Assembly (NCBI GenBank): GCA_034926865.1
Contig: JAYFQP010000026.1
Span: 1 to 34,058 of the forward strand
Source of the DNA: RGIG1902 sp034926865
Lineage (GTDB): Bacteria; Bacillota; Clostridia; Oscillospirales; Butyricicoccaceae
Length of the DNA stretch: 34,058 nt
Reading direction: 5' to 3'
The translations under genes and the position numbers were made by a program. Below the pieces are notes generated by a model, which was given only the letters and a program-made list of their open reading frames with translations, made no database searches and was not told where the DNA came from. Positions 25,562-32,602 of the stretch are shown in pieces. Numbering within the stretch: the first letter of the stretch is position 1; every line of letters begins with the position of its first letter.

Positions 25562-25802
25562 TTCTGGACTCCTTGCTTTTAAAATTATCACACTTGCATA
25601 TAATCGCGGTCTTGCCCTTTTTACAGTATTTTTTACTTATGCAATTATCACAAATATGCTTGAATTCACCTTTGGTCTTTTCGGTGATAAAGTCCTTATG
25701 TATATATTTATCAAAATGGTCTTTGTCATATTTTTTCTTATCTTTTTTTGTCTGGCTGAGTTTATACATCTTTTTGTCTGGACGATTATTCTTCTTCTCC
25801 AA
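25548..25802 (-). CDS. Small Lys- and Cys-rich phage protein
   Basis: An 84-residue, very basic protein between large terminase and portal. Residues about 50-75 carry five cysteines (ICDNCISKKYCKK, IICKCDNF), suggesting a small zinc-binding knuckle. It appears to start at TTG, with AAGGTGA about 11 bases upstream; the first in-frame ATG has no ribosome site. A nucleic-acid role such as packaging or HNH-like function is possible, but no HNH histidines are visible. Function unknown. Confidence 0.55.
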   Translation of the reverse strand: MEKKNNRPDKKMYKLSQTKKDKKKYDKDHFDKYIHKDFITEKTKGEFKHICDNCISKKYCKKGKTAIICKCDNFKSKESRNDRK

Positions 25803-25825
25803 TATTATTAGTTCACCTTCTTTTT

Positions 25826-27493
25826 TTATAAGTCCAGAATGGACAAATCGTATACTTGGAGTTTCTTAAGAGACTTGTTTTCTTTTAGGCGCTGTATGGC
25901 ATCTGCTAAACAATCTGGAAAATCGTCATGAAAAGAATAATCACACCCAGCAAAGTCAGATAATTGCTCAATTGCTTCGGTATCATCGGCATTAAAAATG
26001 ATTTGCCCTAAATTAACTTCTCCCACGATCATATTTATACGGTCGTCCTTATTACCTCTACGCGCCTCATTAATAAATGTAAGCCCTCGACCTCTCAAAA
26101 CTAAATCTTCCTTAATCAATTCCTGTAAGCGGATAACATCAGATCCACCATAAGTTTGTTTTTCAATTGAAACTGTGTTAATATCGGGATAATCTTTCAA
26201 GATTTCTATTACATGATCTATATAATCAGTAAATTCAAAATCTCTGATTTCTCCCTTACGAACATATGTAATTCCACTATCACTTTTGGAAACAACACAA
26301 AAGGCATAATAGTCATGCTTTTTGCTCTTCCGCTGAGTGCCAGCAGGATCAACTGAAAGTACAGTTCGGTTAAAAGTATGAGATTCTATTGCATCGGGCG
26401 ATTCTGTAATAATGGTAGTGAATTTCTTTGTACCAATATTATCAATATCGCCCTGAACCTCTTGCTTGAAACTTGCTGGATTCCCGTAATAAGAAATTGC
26501 ATAATCATAGCAATCCCAATATTCCGGCCAGAGCAACGGGTACTGCATATTGTCAATGTTCCGTAAATAGTAGTCCTTAGCATAATCAAGCCTGTACTCA
26601 TTCGTTTTGTCTGTGAGAATTCTTTTGAATTCAGCCCAATAGCCCGTGTTGTAAAGCTCATCTACATTTTGCACTAAAACGCCTTTTTCTTGCCGTGTCT
26701 TCCATACCGGGCTATTTTTAAGCCTGTAATAGAAATCTTCTCTGCATTGGAGCGTACCAACTGCGATAATAGTTGAATTATCCTTCTGCATAGCATAATT
26801 GATATCATCATTAAACTTTTTCCACTTCTTTTGCCGCTGATCATCAGTGGTTACTTCATCATCCTTCTGGAAATCATCCAAAAGAGCTAATTCAACACGA
26901 ATATTTCCGTATGACTTGCCACGCAGGGTAGAAGCTGCACTTATGCTTTGAATCATACACCCTGTGCCGAATTCGATCTTCTCAGAATTGTTTATATACT
27001 TTTTGGTGTTATACACCTCGCCAAAACAGGCTTGAATTTTTGCATTGTCTTGAACGGCCATTCTTATATTTCTTATAAAAGACTCTGCTGTATCACCAAT
27101 AGCAGAGCATATCACTGTAAATCTCTTATATTGATATAAGCTGCACCATATTGATAAAGCCAGCGTTATAAAAGTGCTCTTACCCGTACCCCTAGGAAGT
27201 ATGTAATTCTTTTTATCACAGCTTTTATTAATTATAATGTCCTGAAGTTCAGCCCATATCTCATAATGAATTGCCGCAAGGGGAGCTTTTCCCGCTCCGC
27301 TAAATATATCTGAAAGGAAGAACATACAGAAAAATTCAAGGTTTCGCTTGCCTAGCGACCATGCAACGCCATGTTTTGTAAATAACTTATCTTTATTTTG
27401 AAATAGAAAATCCAAGGCTTTTTCTTCGCCCAGCTCTGTTTTTAAATAATTAATTAAAATTTGCCGGTTTTCCGGTGTATTTATGTCTTGCAT
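25826..27493 (-). CDS. terL: Terminase large subunit
   Basis: A 555-residue packaging motor. Walker A is LPRGTGKST (residues about 99-107), and Walker B is ELALLDDF (about 201-208). The C-terminal RNase H-like nuclease has an Asp in VLSVDPAGT (D382), an acidic residue in VSIEKQTYGG, and a final Asp in CLADAIQRL. It cuts concatemers and pumps DNA through the portal. GGAGGAA precedes the ATG. Unusually, a recombinase gene separates it from the small subunit. Confidence 0.93.
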   Translation of the reverse strand: MQDINTPENRQILINYLKTELGEEKALDFLFQNKDKLFTKHGVAWSLGKRNLEFFCMFFLSDIFSGAGKAPLAAIHYEIWAELQDIIINKSCDKKNYILPRGTGKSTFITLALSIWCSLYQYKRFTVICSAIGDTAESFIRNIRMAVQDNAKIQACFGEVYNTKKYINNSEKIEFGTGCMIQSISAASTLRGKSYGNIRVELALLDDFQKDDEVTTDDQRQKKWKKFNDDINYAMQKDNSTIIAVGTLQCREDFYYRLKNSPVWKTRQEKGVLVQNVDELYNTGYWAEFKRILTDKTNEYRLDYAKDYYLRNIDNMQYPLLWPEYWDCYDYAISYYGNPASFKQEVQGDIDNIGTKKFTTIITESPDAIESHTFNRTVLSVDPAGTQRKSKKHDYYAFCVVSKSDSGITYVRKGEIRDFEFTDYIDHVIEILKDYPDINTVSIEKQTYGGSDVIRLQELIKEDLVLRGRGLTFINEARRGNKDDRINMIVGEVNLGQIIFNADDTEAIEQLSDFAGCDYSFHDDFPDCLADAIQRLKENKSLKKLQVYDLSILDL

Positions 27494-27520
27494 TATTCCT
27501 CCTTTCCGAAAAATGGTATA

Positions 27521-27551
27521 GAAAAACCACCCTCAAAACAATGAAGGTGGT
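27521..27551 (-). terminator. Terminator after the second recombinase gene
   Basis: A 10-bp stem with one mismatch (ACCACCCTCA 27526-27535 with TGAAGGTGGT 27542-27551), followed on minus by TTTTTC. It lies about 100 bases beyond the recombinase stop and just ahead of the terL start. Confidence 0.7.
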
Positions 27552-27649
27552 AAAATCATATTTGGGTTTGGAAAATATGAAAAATTGTCTGAAACTAACC
27601 TACCGCTACGGAGAGCACCCGAAAAAGGAAGGGTACCCATACCGAATAA

Positions 27650-28237
27650 CTACACGCTCACAATCTTAATATGTTTCTGAAGTGCTTCTTCAATATCTTT
27701 GCTTTGAATACCAATATACTTTTGTGTAATGGCGATTGAAGAATGCTGTAACAACTTGCTAACCAATTGAATATTATAGTTGCTCTCTAGATAAATCTGA
27801 GTTGCAAAGTATTTTCTAAAACTATGGGTACTGATACTGGACAGCTCCAAATAATCACAGACAATCTTCAATTGCTTTTGAATCGCTCTTTCTGTTATAT
27901 CAAACAGCTTTGCAGTAGGCTTTATACTATGCTCCAAAGCGTACATTTTTACATAGTTATATATCTCTATGGGAACTGTGAACGTCCGTGCTTTGCCAGT
28001 TTTCTCTTCGTCAATATCTAATCTATAACGATCCCCGTCTTTAACAAAGCTATTTAATCTAAGGCTTAGTACATCCCCGATTCTCAGCCCTAAGTTAGCT
28101 TGTAAGGTCAGCACATGAGCCAGCCTAGCATTAGGGTTAAATACTTTGCCATCATCATAGCTGAAGCCATGCATGATAGTTTGTATAATAAGCGTGTATG
28201 TTTCCTCTGTCAAAGCCAGCGTTTTCTTATTCGGCAT
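27650..28237 (-). CDS. Second tyrosine recombinase, between the terminase genes
   Basis: A 195-residue single-domain XerC/D-like recombinase with a complete active site: R52 (GLRIGDVLSLR), K79 (EEKTGK), H138 and R141 (STHSFRKYFAT), H165 (LLQHSSIAI) and Y174 (TQKYIGI). It lacks the arm-binding domain of the integrase at 15122, so it probably acts on a short simple site. AAAGGA precedes the ATG. The gene has its own promoter (28268-28296) and terminator (27521-27551), so it forms an independent unit inside the packaging operon. Similar small recombinases occur in late regions of some Firmicutes phages; their role is unsettled. Confidence 0.85.
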   Translation of the reverse strand: MPNKKTLALTEETYTLIIQTIMHGFSYDDGKVFNPNARLAHVLTLQANLGLRIGDVLSLRLNSFVKDGDRYRLDIDEEKTGKARTFTVPIEIYNYVKMYALEHSIKPTAKLFDITERAIQKQLKIVCDYLELSSISTHSFRKYFATQIYLESNYNIQLVSKLLQHSSIAITQKYIGIQSKDIEEALQKHIKIVSV

Positions 28238-28267
28238 AGTCTCACGTCCTTTAGAATTTATAAGTCA

Positions 28268-28296
28268 ATTATATTCCGAAGTTCGTATTATGTCAA
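28268..28296 (-). promoter_or_regulatory. Consensus promoter of the second recombinase
   Basis: On minus, TTGACA (28291-28296), a 17-base spacer and TATAAT (28268-28273), both hexamers perfect. A copy of the repeat ATACGAACT lies within the spacer (28280-28288) and another just upstream of the -35 (28302-28310), so a protein bound there could repress it. Confidence 0.85.
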
Positions 28297-28378
28297 GAAT
28301 TAGTTCGTATAAATTATATAGTGTTTAGCAAACCATTGATAATAAAGGAAAGTTCGTAATTTACATATTATACGAACT
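28280..28378. repeat. Four AGTTCGTA repeats including a 28-bp dif-like site
   Basis: Copies of AGTTCGTA(T/A) lie at 28280-28288, 28302-28310 and 28351-28359, with an inverted copy at 28370-28378. The first two are spaced 22 bases apart, about two helical turns. The last two form a 28-bp site (28351-28378) with 8-bp inverted outer arms. Length, arm layout and base composition resemble Xer dif sites. Confidence 0.65.
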
Positions 28379-28393
28379 CACTAAAACACACCA

Positions 28394-28807
28394 TTAATCC
28401 ATATCATTTTCTTCGGTTTTCTGGCTACTATAAAACTCTTCCAGCAAGTCAACTTCCGCTTCATTGCAGGGGTCATTGATGTTGATCGTATTGGCTATAC
28501 GGCCTAATGATCTTTCAATCCAGTTAGCAAGCGCTTTTTCCTTTGTCCGCACATCGGTAGAAGAAGTACAGATTTTCCAGTATTCTTCAATTGCGCGGGG
28601 CAAGCGGGAAGTAAACTCTTTGTTGGCCTGGCTTTTGATCTGCTGTAGACCTTTTTCAAGCTCAGCCATAAAACGTTCATTATTTAACCAATTATATATA
28701 GTTGTTCTATCCACCTGTACAAAGTCAGCAACTTCTTGCTTTGTATAGTCACCAGTACAAAGCATTTCGATTGCTTGTTTTTGTTTATCTGTTAACGTTT
28801 TTTCCAT
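28394..28807 (-). CDS. terS: Terminase small subunit
   Basis: A 137-residue protein. The N-terminal helix-turn-helix (KQEVADFVQVDRTTIYNWLN, about residues 23-42) binds pac/cos DNA; a central helical oligomerisation region (RLPRAIEEYWKIC) and an acidic C-terminus (EAEVDLLEEFYSSQ) follow. This matches the phBC6A51/SPP1-type small terminases. AGAGGTGA precedes the ATG. A promoter is visible at 28923-28952. Confidence 0.8.
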   Translation of the reverse strand: MEKTLTDKQKQAIEMLCTGDYTKQEVADFVQVDRTTIYNWLNNERFMAELEKGLQQIKSQANKEFTSRLPRAIEEYWKICTSSTDVRTKEKALANWIERSLGRIANTININDPCNEAEVDLLEEFYSSQKTEENDMD

Positions 28808-28922
28808 TATGTCACCTCTACGTTTCTACATGATTTCAGCATTAATTCCATTCAAAAAGGGGCAAGAGTATAGTTACATACCCCTACGCCCATTAACGCA
28901 AAATGGCTCTAAAAAGTCCAAT

Positions 28923-28952
28923 ATTATACTGTACTTTTATCCGTTCTATCAA
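28923..28952 (-). promoter_or_regulatory. Candidate promoter upstream of terS
   Basis: On minus, TTGATA (28947-28952), an 18-base spacer and TATAAT (28923-28928). It lies about 115 bases before terS and could start the late packaging and structural transcript. Confidence 0.55.
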
Positions 28953-29003
28953 ACACGGCTTTGCAAAGCTTGTCCCCGCAACCTTCTATGTTTAACTCCC
29001 TGT

Positions 29004-29279
29004 TCAGTTGCCATAATAAAAGCTGGACAGGTTTTCCCATCCAGTGGCCTTTTGATTGTTGCAGAATTTTTCTATAAATATAATAGGCTTAGTTGCCTTT
29101 TTAATATCATTTGCTGATCGATATCGTTTTTTAATACGCTTTACCTCTTTGGCTTTTAAAGTCCCTGGTATTATAAAGACAAGGATCCCATCACCAAATG
29201 TTTAAGCTATATTCACATAATCCTCCAACATCTGCTTTTGGTGGGATATGCTGTTGCTTTTCCTTGCCTCTGATATCTC
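29004..29279 (-). pseudogene. Gene remnant with serine-recombinase-like N-terminal motif
   Basis: Between terS and the defence-like operon there is a 535-base gap. On minus, 29279-29202 encodes EISEARKSNSISHQKQ followed by MLEDY and a stop. The SNSIxxQKxMLEDY pattern is typical of the N-terminus of large serine recombinases of the TndX type. Immediately after, another frame (29201-29004) is open without a start codon, and I do not recognise it. Both look like decayed coding DNA. The rest of the gap (28808-29003) holds the terS promoter and no gene I can see. Confidence 0.4.
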
Positions 29280-29282
29280 ATT

Positions 29283-29332
29283 ATACAAAGCGGGAGTGCA
29301 ACTCTACTAAAAGTCGTACTCCCGCTTTGTAT
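29283..29332 (-). terminator. Inverted repeat closing the defence-like operon
   Basis: ATACAAAGCGGGAGT (29283-29297) and its perfect complement (29318-29332) flank a 20-base loop, 11 bases after the ATPase stop. The T run on minus is weak, so termination is probable but not certain. Confidence 0.55.
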
Positions 29333-29342
29333 TTATGTCACA

Positions 29343-31022
29343 TCAAAAATCAGTGAAAATTTCAGCTATATCTTTCTCATACATAATATACTCATCTGTA
29401 CTAAACAAATGGTTTTGGGGGTTTGATAAAATGATAATATTCACATCGGATATCTTACAAGCCGTTTCCTTTCCTTCAATAGATGCTACAATAATTTGGT
29501 TGTCGGTTTTATCCCATGTAAACAATGTGCGAATAACTGAATCCAAGTGCTCGCTATCTTGCTCCAAAACATTGGGAGAATCAATAACCAGAGGAAAAGT
29601 TATCATTTCTGGCGCAATAGCATGTTGAGTTTCTATAAAAGCCAGTATTTGCGCTATTTTGCAACGGGGCCCATAAGCTCCGCTCGCAACGAGAGAAGAG
29701 CCAGGCTCGCTATTGTCAGCAATTTGATCTGGAGGAACATCAAGCCCAACAAACAACTTGTTAAGATTTACTAAATAAGAGGTGTTGGCCTGCGATTTTT
29801 CAAGAACATAAACTTCTAACTGCTTCCGGATTTCTGTATTATCTTTACGTAACCGCTCTATTTCAGTTACATTATCACCAATTTGTTCATGGTACTCGTG
29901 CAATAGTTGATTTGTAGCTTTGGATTTCACATAAGCGTTATACGATTCCCGGTCAGTAACCAGACTTTTTTCATAATCAGCCAATATACGTTGTTTGCTC
30001 TCAAATGATTTCTTAAGCTTAGATATTCTTCTCTCAAGCAAAACTTGTCTTTCCGAAATAGTCGTATAATCATCATGCAAGGATTCAAGCAAATAGGCTT
30101 TTTCAAGTTTTTCAGTTAGTGTTCTCTCAAATACCATACCGCAACGCGGGCATTCAATCAACTCACTGTCTACAGATTCTGTTTTAGACTTTTTCTGTTT
30201 AATGTATTTTGAAAGTATCTCTTTATCGTGTGTTAGTTGCACTAATTGGTCTTCAGCTTCAACTAAATCAGTTCTTATTTCTGATATCTTGTCAAGAAGT
30301 CTCTTGATTTCTTTTTGCCGAAGTGAAATGGCCTGCTCCAATGAAGCTGTATCGAATGACATTTGCGTATCATCCAGACCCTCTTGCAGTGTTTCAATAA
30401 CAGTAAGATACTTTTCATTCTCTTTTGTAAGAAAAGTGATTTGCCTATCATTGGCTTTCTGGCGCTTTGATATTTCTACATAGCTGTTGTCCAAGGCTCC
30501 AAGATGAAAGAAAAAACTATTTTTTCTTTGTAATATGTCAAATTGAGTCATCTGAGCAAAAGAAAAAGAGTTTGTTGCCCAGCCATTTTCTTGGTCAACA
30601 TAGTATGGCATATAGTAAAATGATGGTGGACATTTTACTATCGTTCTCGCTTGATCTTTGCCAACAAGATTTATTTCAAAATTAAAGAGTTTGCAAAGTT
30701 CATCCTCAAACGCATTAACTGACGAAAACAATCCAGAAAAAACACCATCACGATATAGGGTAAAAGAGTTCTTTAACCTTGAAACTCGATATTGATGTTC
30801 ATTTAGTGAGAAGTCAATAAAAGTAAGCAAATTTAATTTCTTGATTGGATGGGGGTAATACACTTCTGCCCCAAGAGTATAGTAGATTGACTTCATTATT
30901 ACAGACTTACCTAAATGATTATGTTCGCTAGTAAGCAAGTTTTTTCCTGGAGAAAAAGACACTTTTTTGGCTTCTTTGCTTGTTAAATCGACCATAGTAA
31001 CCGATGAAATTACCAAATTCAA
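29343..31022 (-). CDS. SMC/Rad50-like ABC ATPase, Lamassu LmuB or ABC-3C type
   Basis: A 559-residue protein. Walker A is EHNHLGKS (residues 33-40), with Glu replacing the usual first Gly. Residues about 185-290 and 300-415 form a long coiled coil whose turn holds CPRCG (291-295), like a Rad50 zinc hook. The ABC signature region is SSLVASGAYGPRCK (about 442-455), and Walker B is FPLVIDSPN (476-484). YVDQENGW (141-148) recurs in ABC-three-component ATPases as I recall them. It starts at TTG, overlapping the upstream stop (TTGA), with GGAGGTGA at good spacing, so it is translationally coupled to the nuclease gene. Family members sense foreign DNA and activate the partner effector. Confidence 0.75.
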   Translation of the reverse strand: MNLVISSVTMVDLTSKEAKKVSFSPGKNLLTSEHNHLGKSVIMKSIYYTLGAEVYYPHPIKKLNLLTFIDFSLNEHQYRVSRLKNSFTLYRDGVFSGLFSSVNAFEDELCKLFNFEINLVGKDQARTIVKCPPSFYYMPYYVDQENGWATNSFSFAQMTQFDILQRKNSFFFHLGALDNSYVEISKRQKANDRQITFLTKENEKYLTVIETLQEGLDDTQMSFDTASLEQAISLRQKEIKRLLDKISEIRTDLVEAEDQLVQLTHDKEILSKYIKQKKSKTESVDSELIECPRCGMVFERTLTEKLEKAYLLESLHDDYTTISERQVLLERRISKLKKSFESKQRILADYEKSLVTDRESYNAYVKSKATNQLLHEYHEQIGDNVTEIERLRKDNTEIRKQLEVYVLEKSQANTSYLVNLNKLFVGLDVPPDQIADNSEPGSSLVASGAYGPRCKIAQILAFIETQHAIAPEMITFPLVIDSPNVLEQDSEHLDSVIRTLFTWDKTDNQIIVASIEGKETACKISDVNIIILSNPQNHLFSTDEYIMYEKDIAEIFTDF

Positions 31023-32098
31023 GTGTTTTCACCTCCGTAACAATATTTGTAGATTAAAATCATAATCAGCATTTTTAAATAATGCTCATTTTTATATACA
31101 TCTGGAACGAGCTGAGATTCAATGGACTGACTATACACGACATCAAGTATTCCAAGCATATCGTCAATACCACTTGTGTTCGCTGTTTCAATTAGATCAA
31201 ACACAGTCCTCTTTAGTTGTACAAATACGGACATATTGGAATACATATCCATCTTTATCTGTGTATACTGCGATGTATACTTTCTACACTCAGATACTGA
31301 AGTAATCTTGAAATCCGAAAATAATTTGTCTAAGGTGGGAACTTGAATAGCAAGTCCGCAGGAAATCATCGCTTTTATGTTTCTTCCCCCAAGCCCCTTC
31401 TTATCAAAAATTTCATTTATATCTGTGCAGTTTTCACTAATCTCTTGGTTAAACCTTTTATCAAGCTCATCGTATAAAAGGTCGAAAATCGATTTTGCTG
31501 TTGCCACCTGTAAATCTGTAGCCTGCTCAAGTAAAAAATCTTGAAATTGGTGCTCAACTTCTTCCTTGTGCCCTTTTGTGGAAAGAGTTGAGCGAACAAA
31601 ATAAAACCTTGACAGATCAACATCGTTCTCTTTAATCTTTTGATCTAATGCAATGGCTGTACGGATTTTTTTGATGTTTAATTGTATTGTTTTATCATCC
31701 AAAGAGGTCTTTGCGTTTGGGAAAATTTCAGTGCCTGATTTTGTAACAGATGCTACAATATCGGTATTACAAACTACAGAGGCACTACTAAGAAAATCTT
31801 TATATTTTTGCGCATTGGCGTAGAGTTTTTGAAACCACTCATCCCCGATTACAGTGGACAGTAGGTACTGCTTATCTGAGGACTTGGTTTTCACTTGATA
31901 TAGGTGTATGGCAGAAGGACGACTGGGGTCGCGGATAACCGAGACATCTTCTATGTAGTCCATCATTATAAGAAAATCTGTTGAATAAAACTCCATTATG
32001 AGTTGGATTGCATAACTAATCTGTACAGTTAATCTGTTTTTTGTCCTAGAACCCGCTATTTCTTTATGAGTACTGGTGATTATACTGTCCAGCGACAT
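31019..32098 (-). CDS. Cap4/DUF4297-type nuclease effector
   Basis: A 359-residue protein. The N-terminus has the DUF4297 layout: RLTVQISYAIQLIMEF, then MMDYIEDVSVI (D/E near 50) and LYQVKTKS (Q68-V-K70), giving the PD-(D/E)xK-like dyad of Cap4 double-strand DNA nucleases. The C-terminal two-thirds is helical and unrecognised; it probably contacts the ATPase. DUF4297 nucleases occur as effectors in Lamassu systems and as Cap4 in CBASS; no cyclase is present, so Lamassu-like is favoured. I chose the ATG at 32098, preceded by AGGAGG; a TTG two codons earlier is less well spaced. First gene of a two-gene operon with its own promoter. Confidence 0.72.
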   Translation of the reverse strand: MSLDSIITSTHKEIAGSRTKNRLTVQISYAIQLIMEFYSTDFLIMMDYIEDVSVIRDPSRPSAIHLYQVKTKSSDKQYLLSTVIGDEWFQKLYANAQKYKDFLSSASVVCNTDIVASVTKSGTEIFPNAKTSLDDKTIQLNIKKIRTAIALDQKIKENDVDLSRFYFVRSTLSTKGHKEEVEHQFQDFLLEQATDLQVATAKSIFDLLYDELDKRFNQEISENCTDINEIFDKKGLGGRNIKAMISCGLAIQVPTLDKLFSDFKITSVSECRKYTSQYTQIKMDMYSNMSVFVQLKRTVFDLIETANTSGIDDMLGILDVVYSQSIESQLVPDVYKNEHYLKMLIMILIYKYCYGGENT

Positions 32099-32152
32099 AC
32101 ACAATCCTCCTCTCGGAACGTAATATGTGGTTGTTTATTCTTAAGCGACTCC

Positions 32153-32181
32153 ATTATAGCACCACCACAAATTCTTCTCAA
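32153..32181 (-). promoter_or_regulatory. Promoter of the nuclease-ATPase operon
   Basis: On minus, TTGAGA (32176-32181), a 17-base spacer and TATAAT (32153-32158), about 55 bases upstream of the nuclease start. It would allow expression in the lysogen independent of phage late transcription. Confidence 0.75.
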
Positions 32182-32241
32182 GTAAAACTACATAAATCTA
32201 CGCACCAATCTATCCAAAATTTGTATCAATCAGCATTTGAA

Positions 32242-32337
32242 TTATTGTGAGAGCCAGATACCAAGCATCGATGGGTACCCATCACGCTCCAACATGACAC
32301 TAACCAGAGGATCATAAACCTTTGCAATGATCATCAT
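32242..32337 (-). CDS. Very small phage protein (31 residues)
   Basis: Starts with two ATG codons overlapping the stop of the upstream 59-residue gene (TAATG) and encodes MMIIAKVYDPLVSVML, then ERDGYPSMLGIWLSQ. GGGAGA lies about nine bases before the start. The balanced composition and coupling suggest real coding, but it is too short to assign. Confidence 0.45.
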   Translation of the reverse strand: MMIIAKVYDPLVSVMLERDGYPSMLGIWLSQ

Positions 32338-32519
32338 TACTTTTGTTCTCCCTTTTTCATAATCTCCATCATATATTCAATTGCGCTTTTGCGCATGTCT
32401 GCAATTTCATCTTCAGAAAACATATCTCTAAAGTCAATATCTGGCACTGGCCGATAGTATTCAATTGGCTTAATCTCTGGCACCGGCAAAGGCTCAAAGT
32501 CTTTAATTATGATTGTCAT
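32337..32519 (-). CDS. Small phage protein, unknown function
   Basis: A 60-residue acidic protein with a proline-rich N-terminal half (FEPLPVPEIKPIEYYRPVPD) and a helical C-terminus ending MMEIMKKGEQK. I chose the ATG at 32519 because AAGGAG precedes it at nine bases; the frame extends 11 codons further through that site. Located after a terminator, so it may have its own promoter. No family recognised. Confidence 0.55.
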   Translation of the reverse strand: MTIIIKDFEPLPVPEIKPIEYYRPVPDIDFRDMFSEDEIADMRKSAIEYMMEIMKKGEQK

Positions 32520-32560
32520 TTTTTGTTTCTCCTTATTTCGTATTATTTTCAATCAAAAAG

Positions 32561-32580
32561 AGCGGCATTACTGCCGCCCT
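32561..32580 (-). terminator. Terminator after the replication-type gene
   Basis: A GCGGCA/TGCCGC stem with a short loop, followed on minus by CTCTTTTTGATT. It lies about 25 bases past the stop of the gene ending at 32603. Confidence 0.7.
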
Positions 32581-32602
32581 GAAGATGTATATTAATTTGC
32601 CC

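Noticed and set aside
28809..29117. Plus-strand ORF of 102 residues between terS and the defence cassette
   Set aside because: It has no ribosome site, is opposite to all other phage genes, and overlaps the candidate terS promoter.
29343..32098. CBASS system based on the Cap4-like nuclease
   Set aside because: No CD-NTase (cyclase) gene is adjacent; the partner is an SMC-like ATPase, which fits Lamassu/ABC-3C better.
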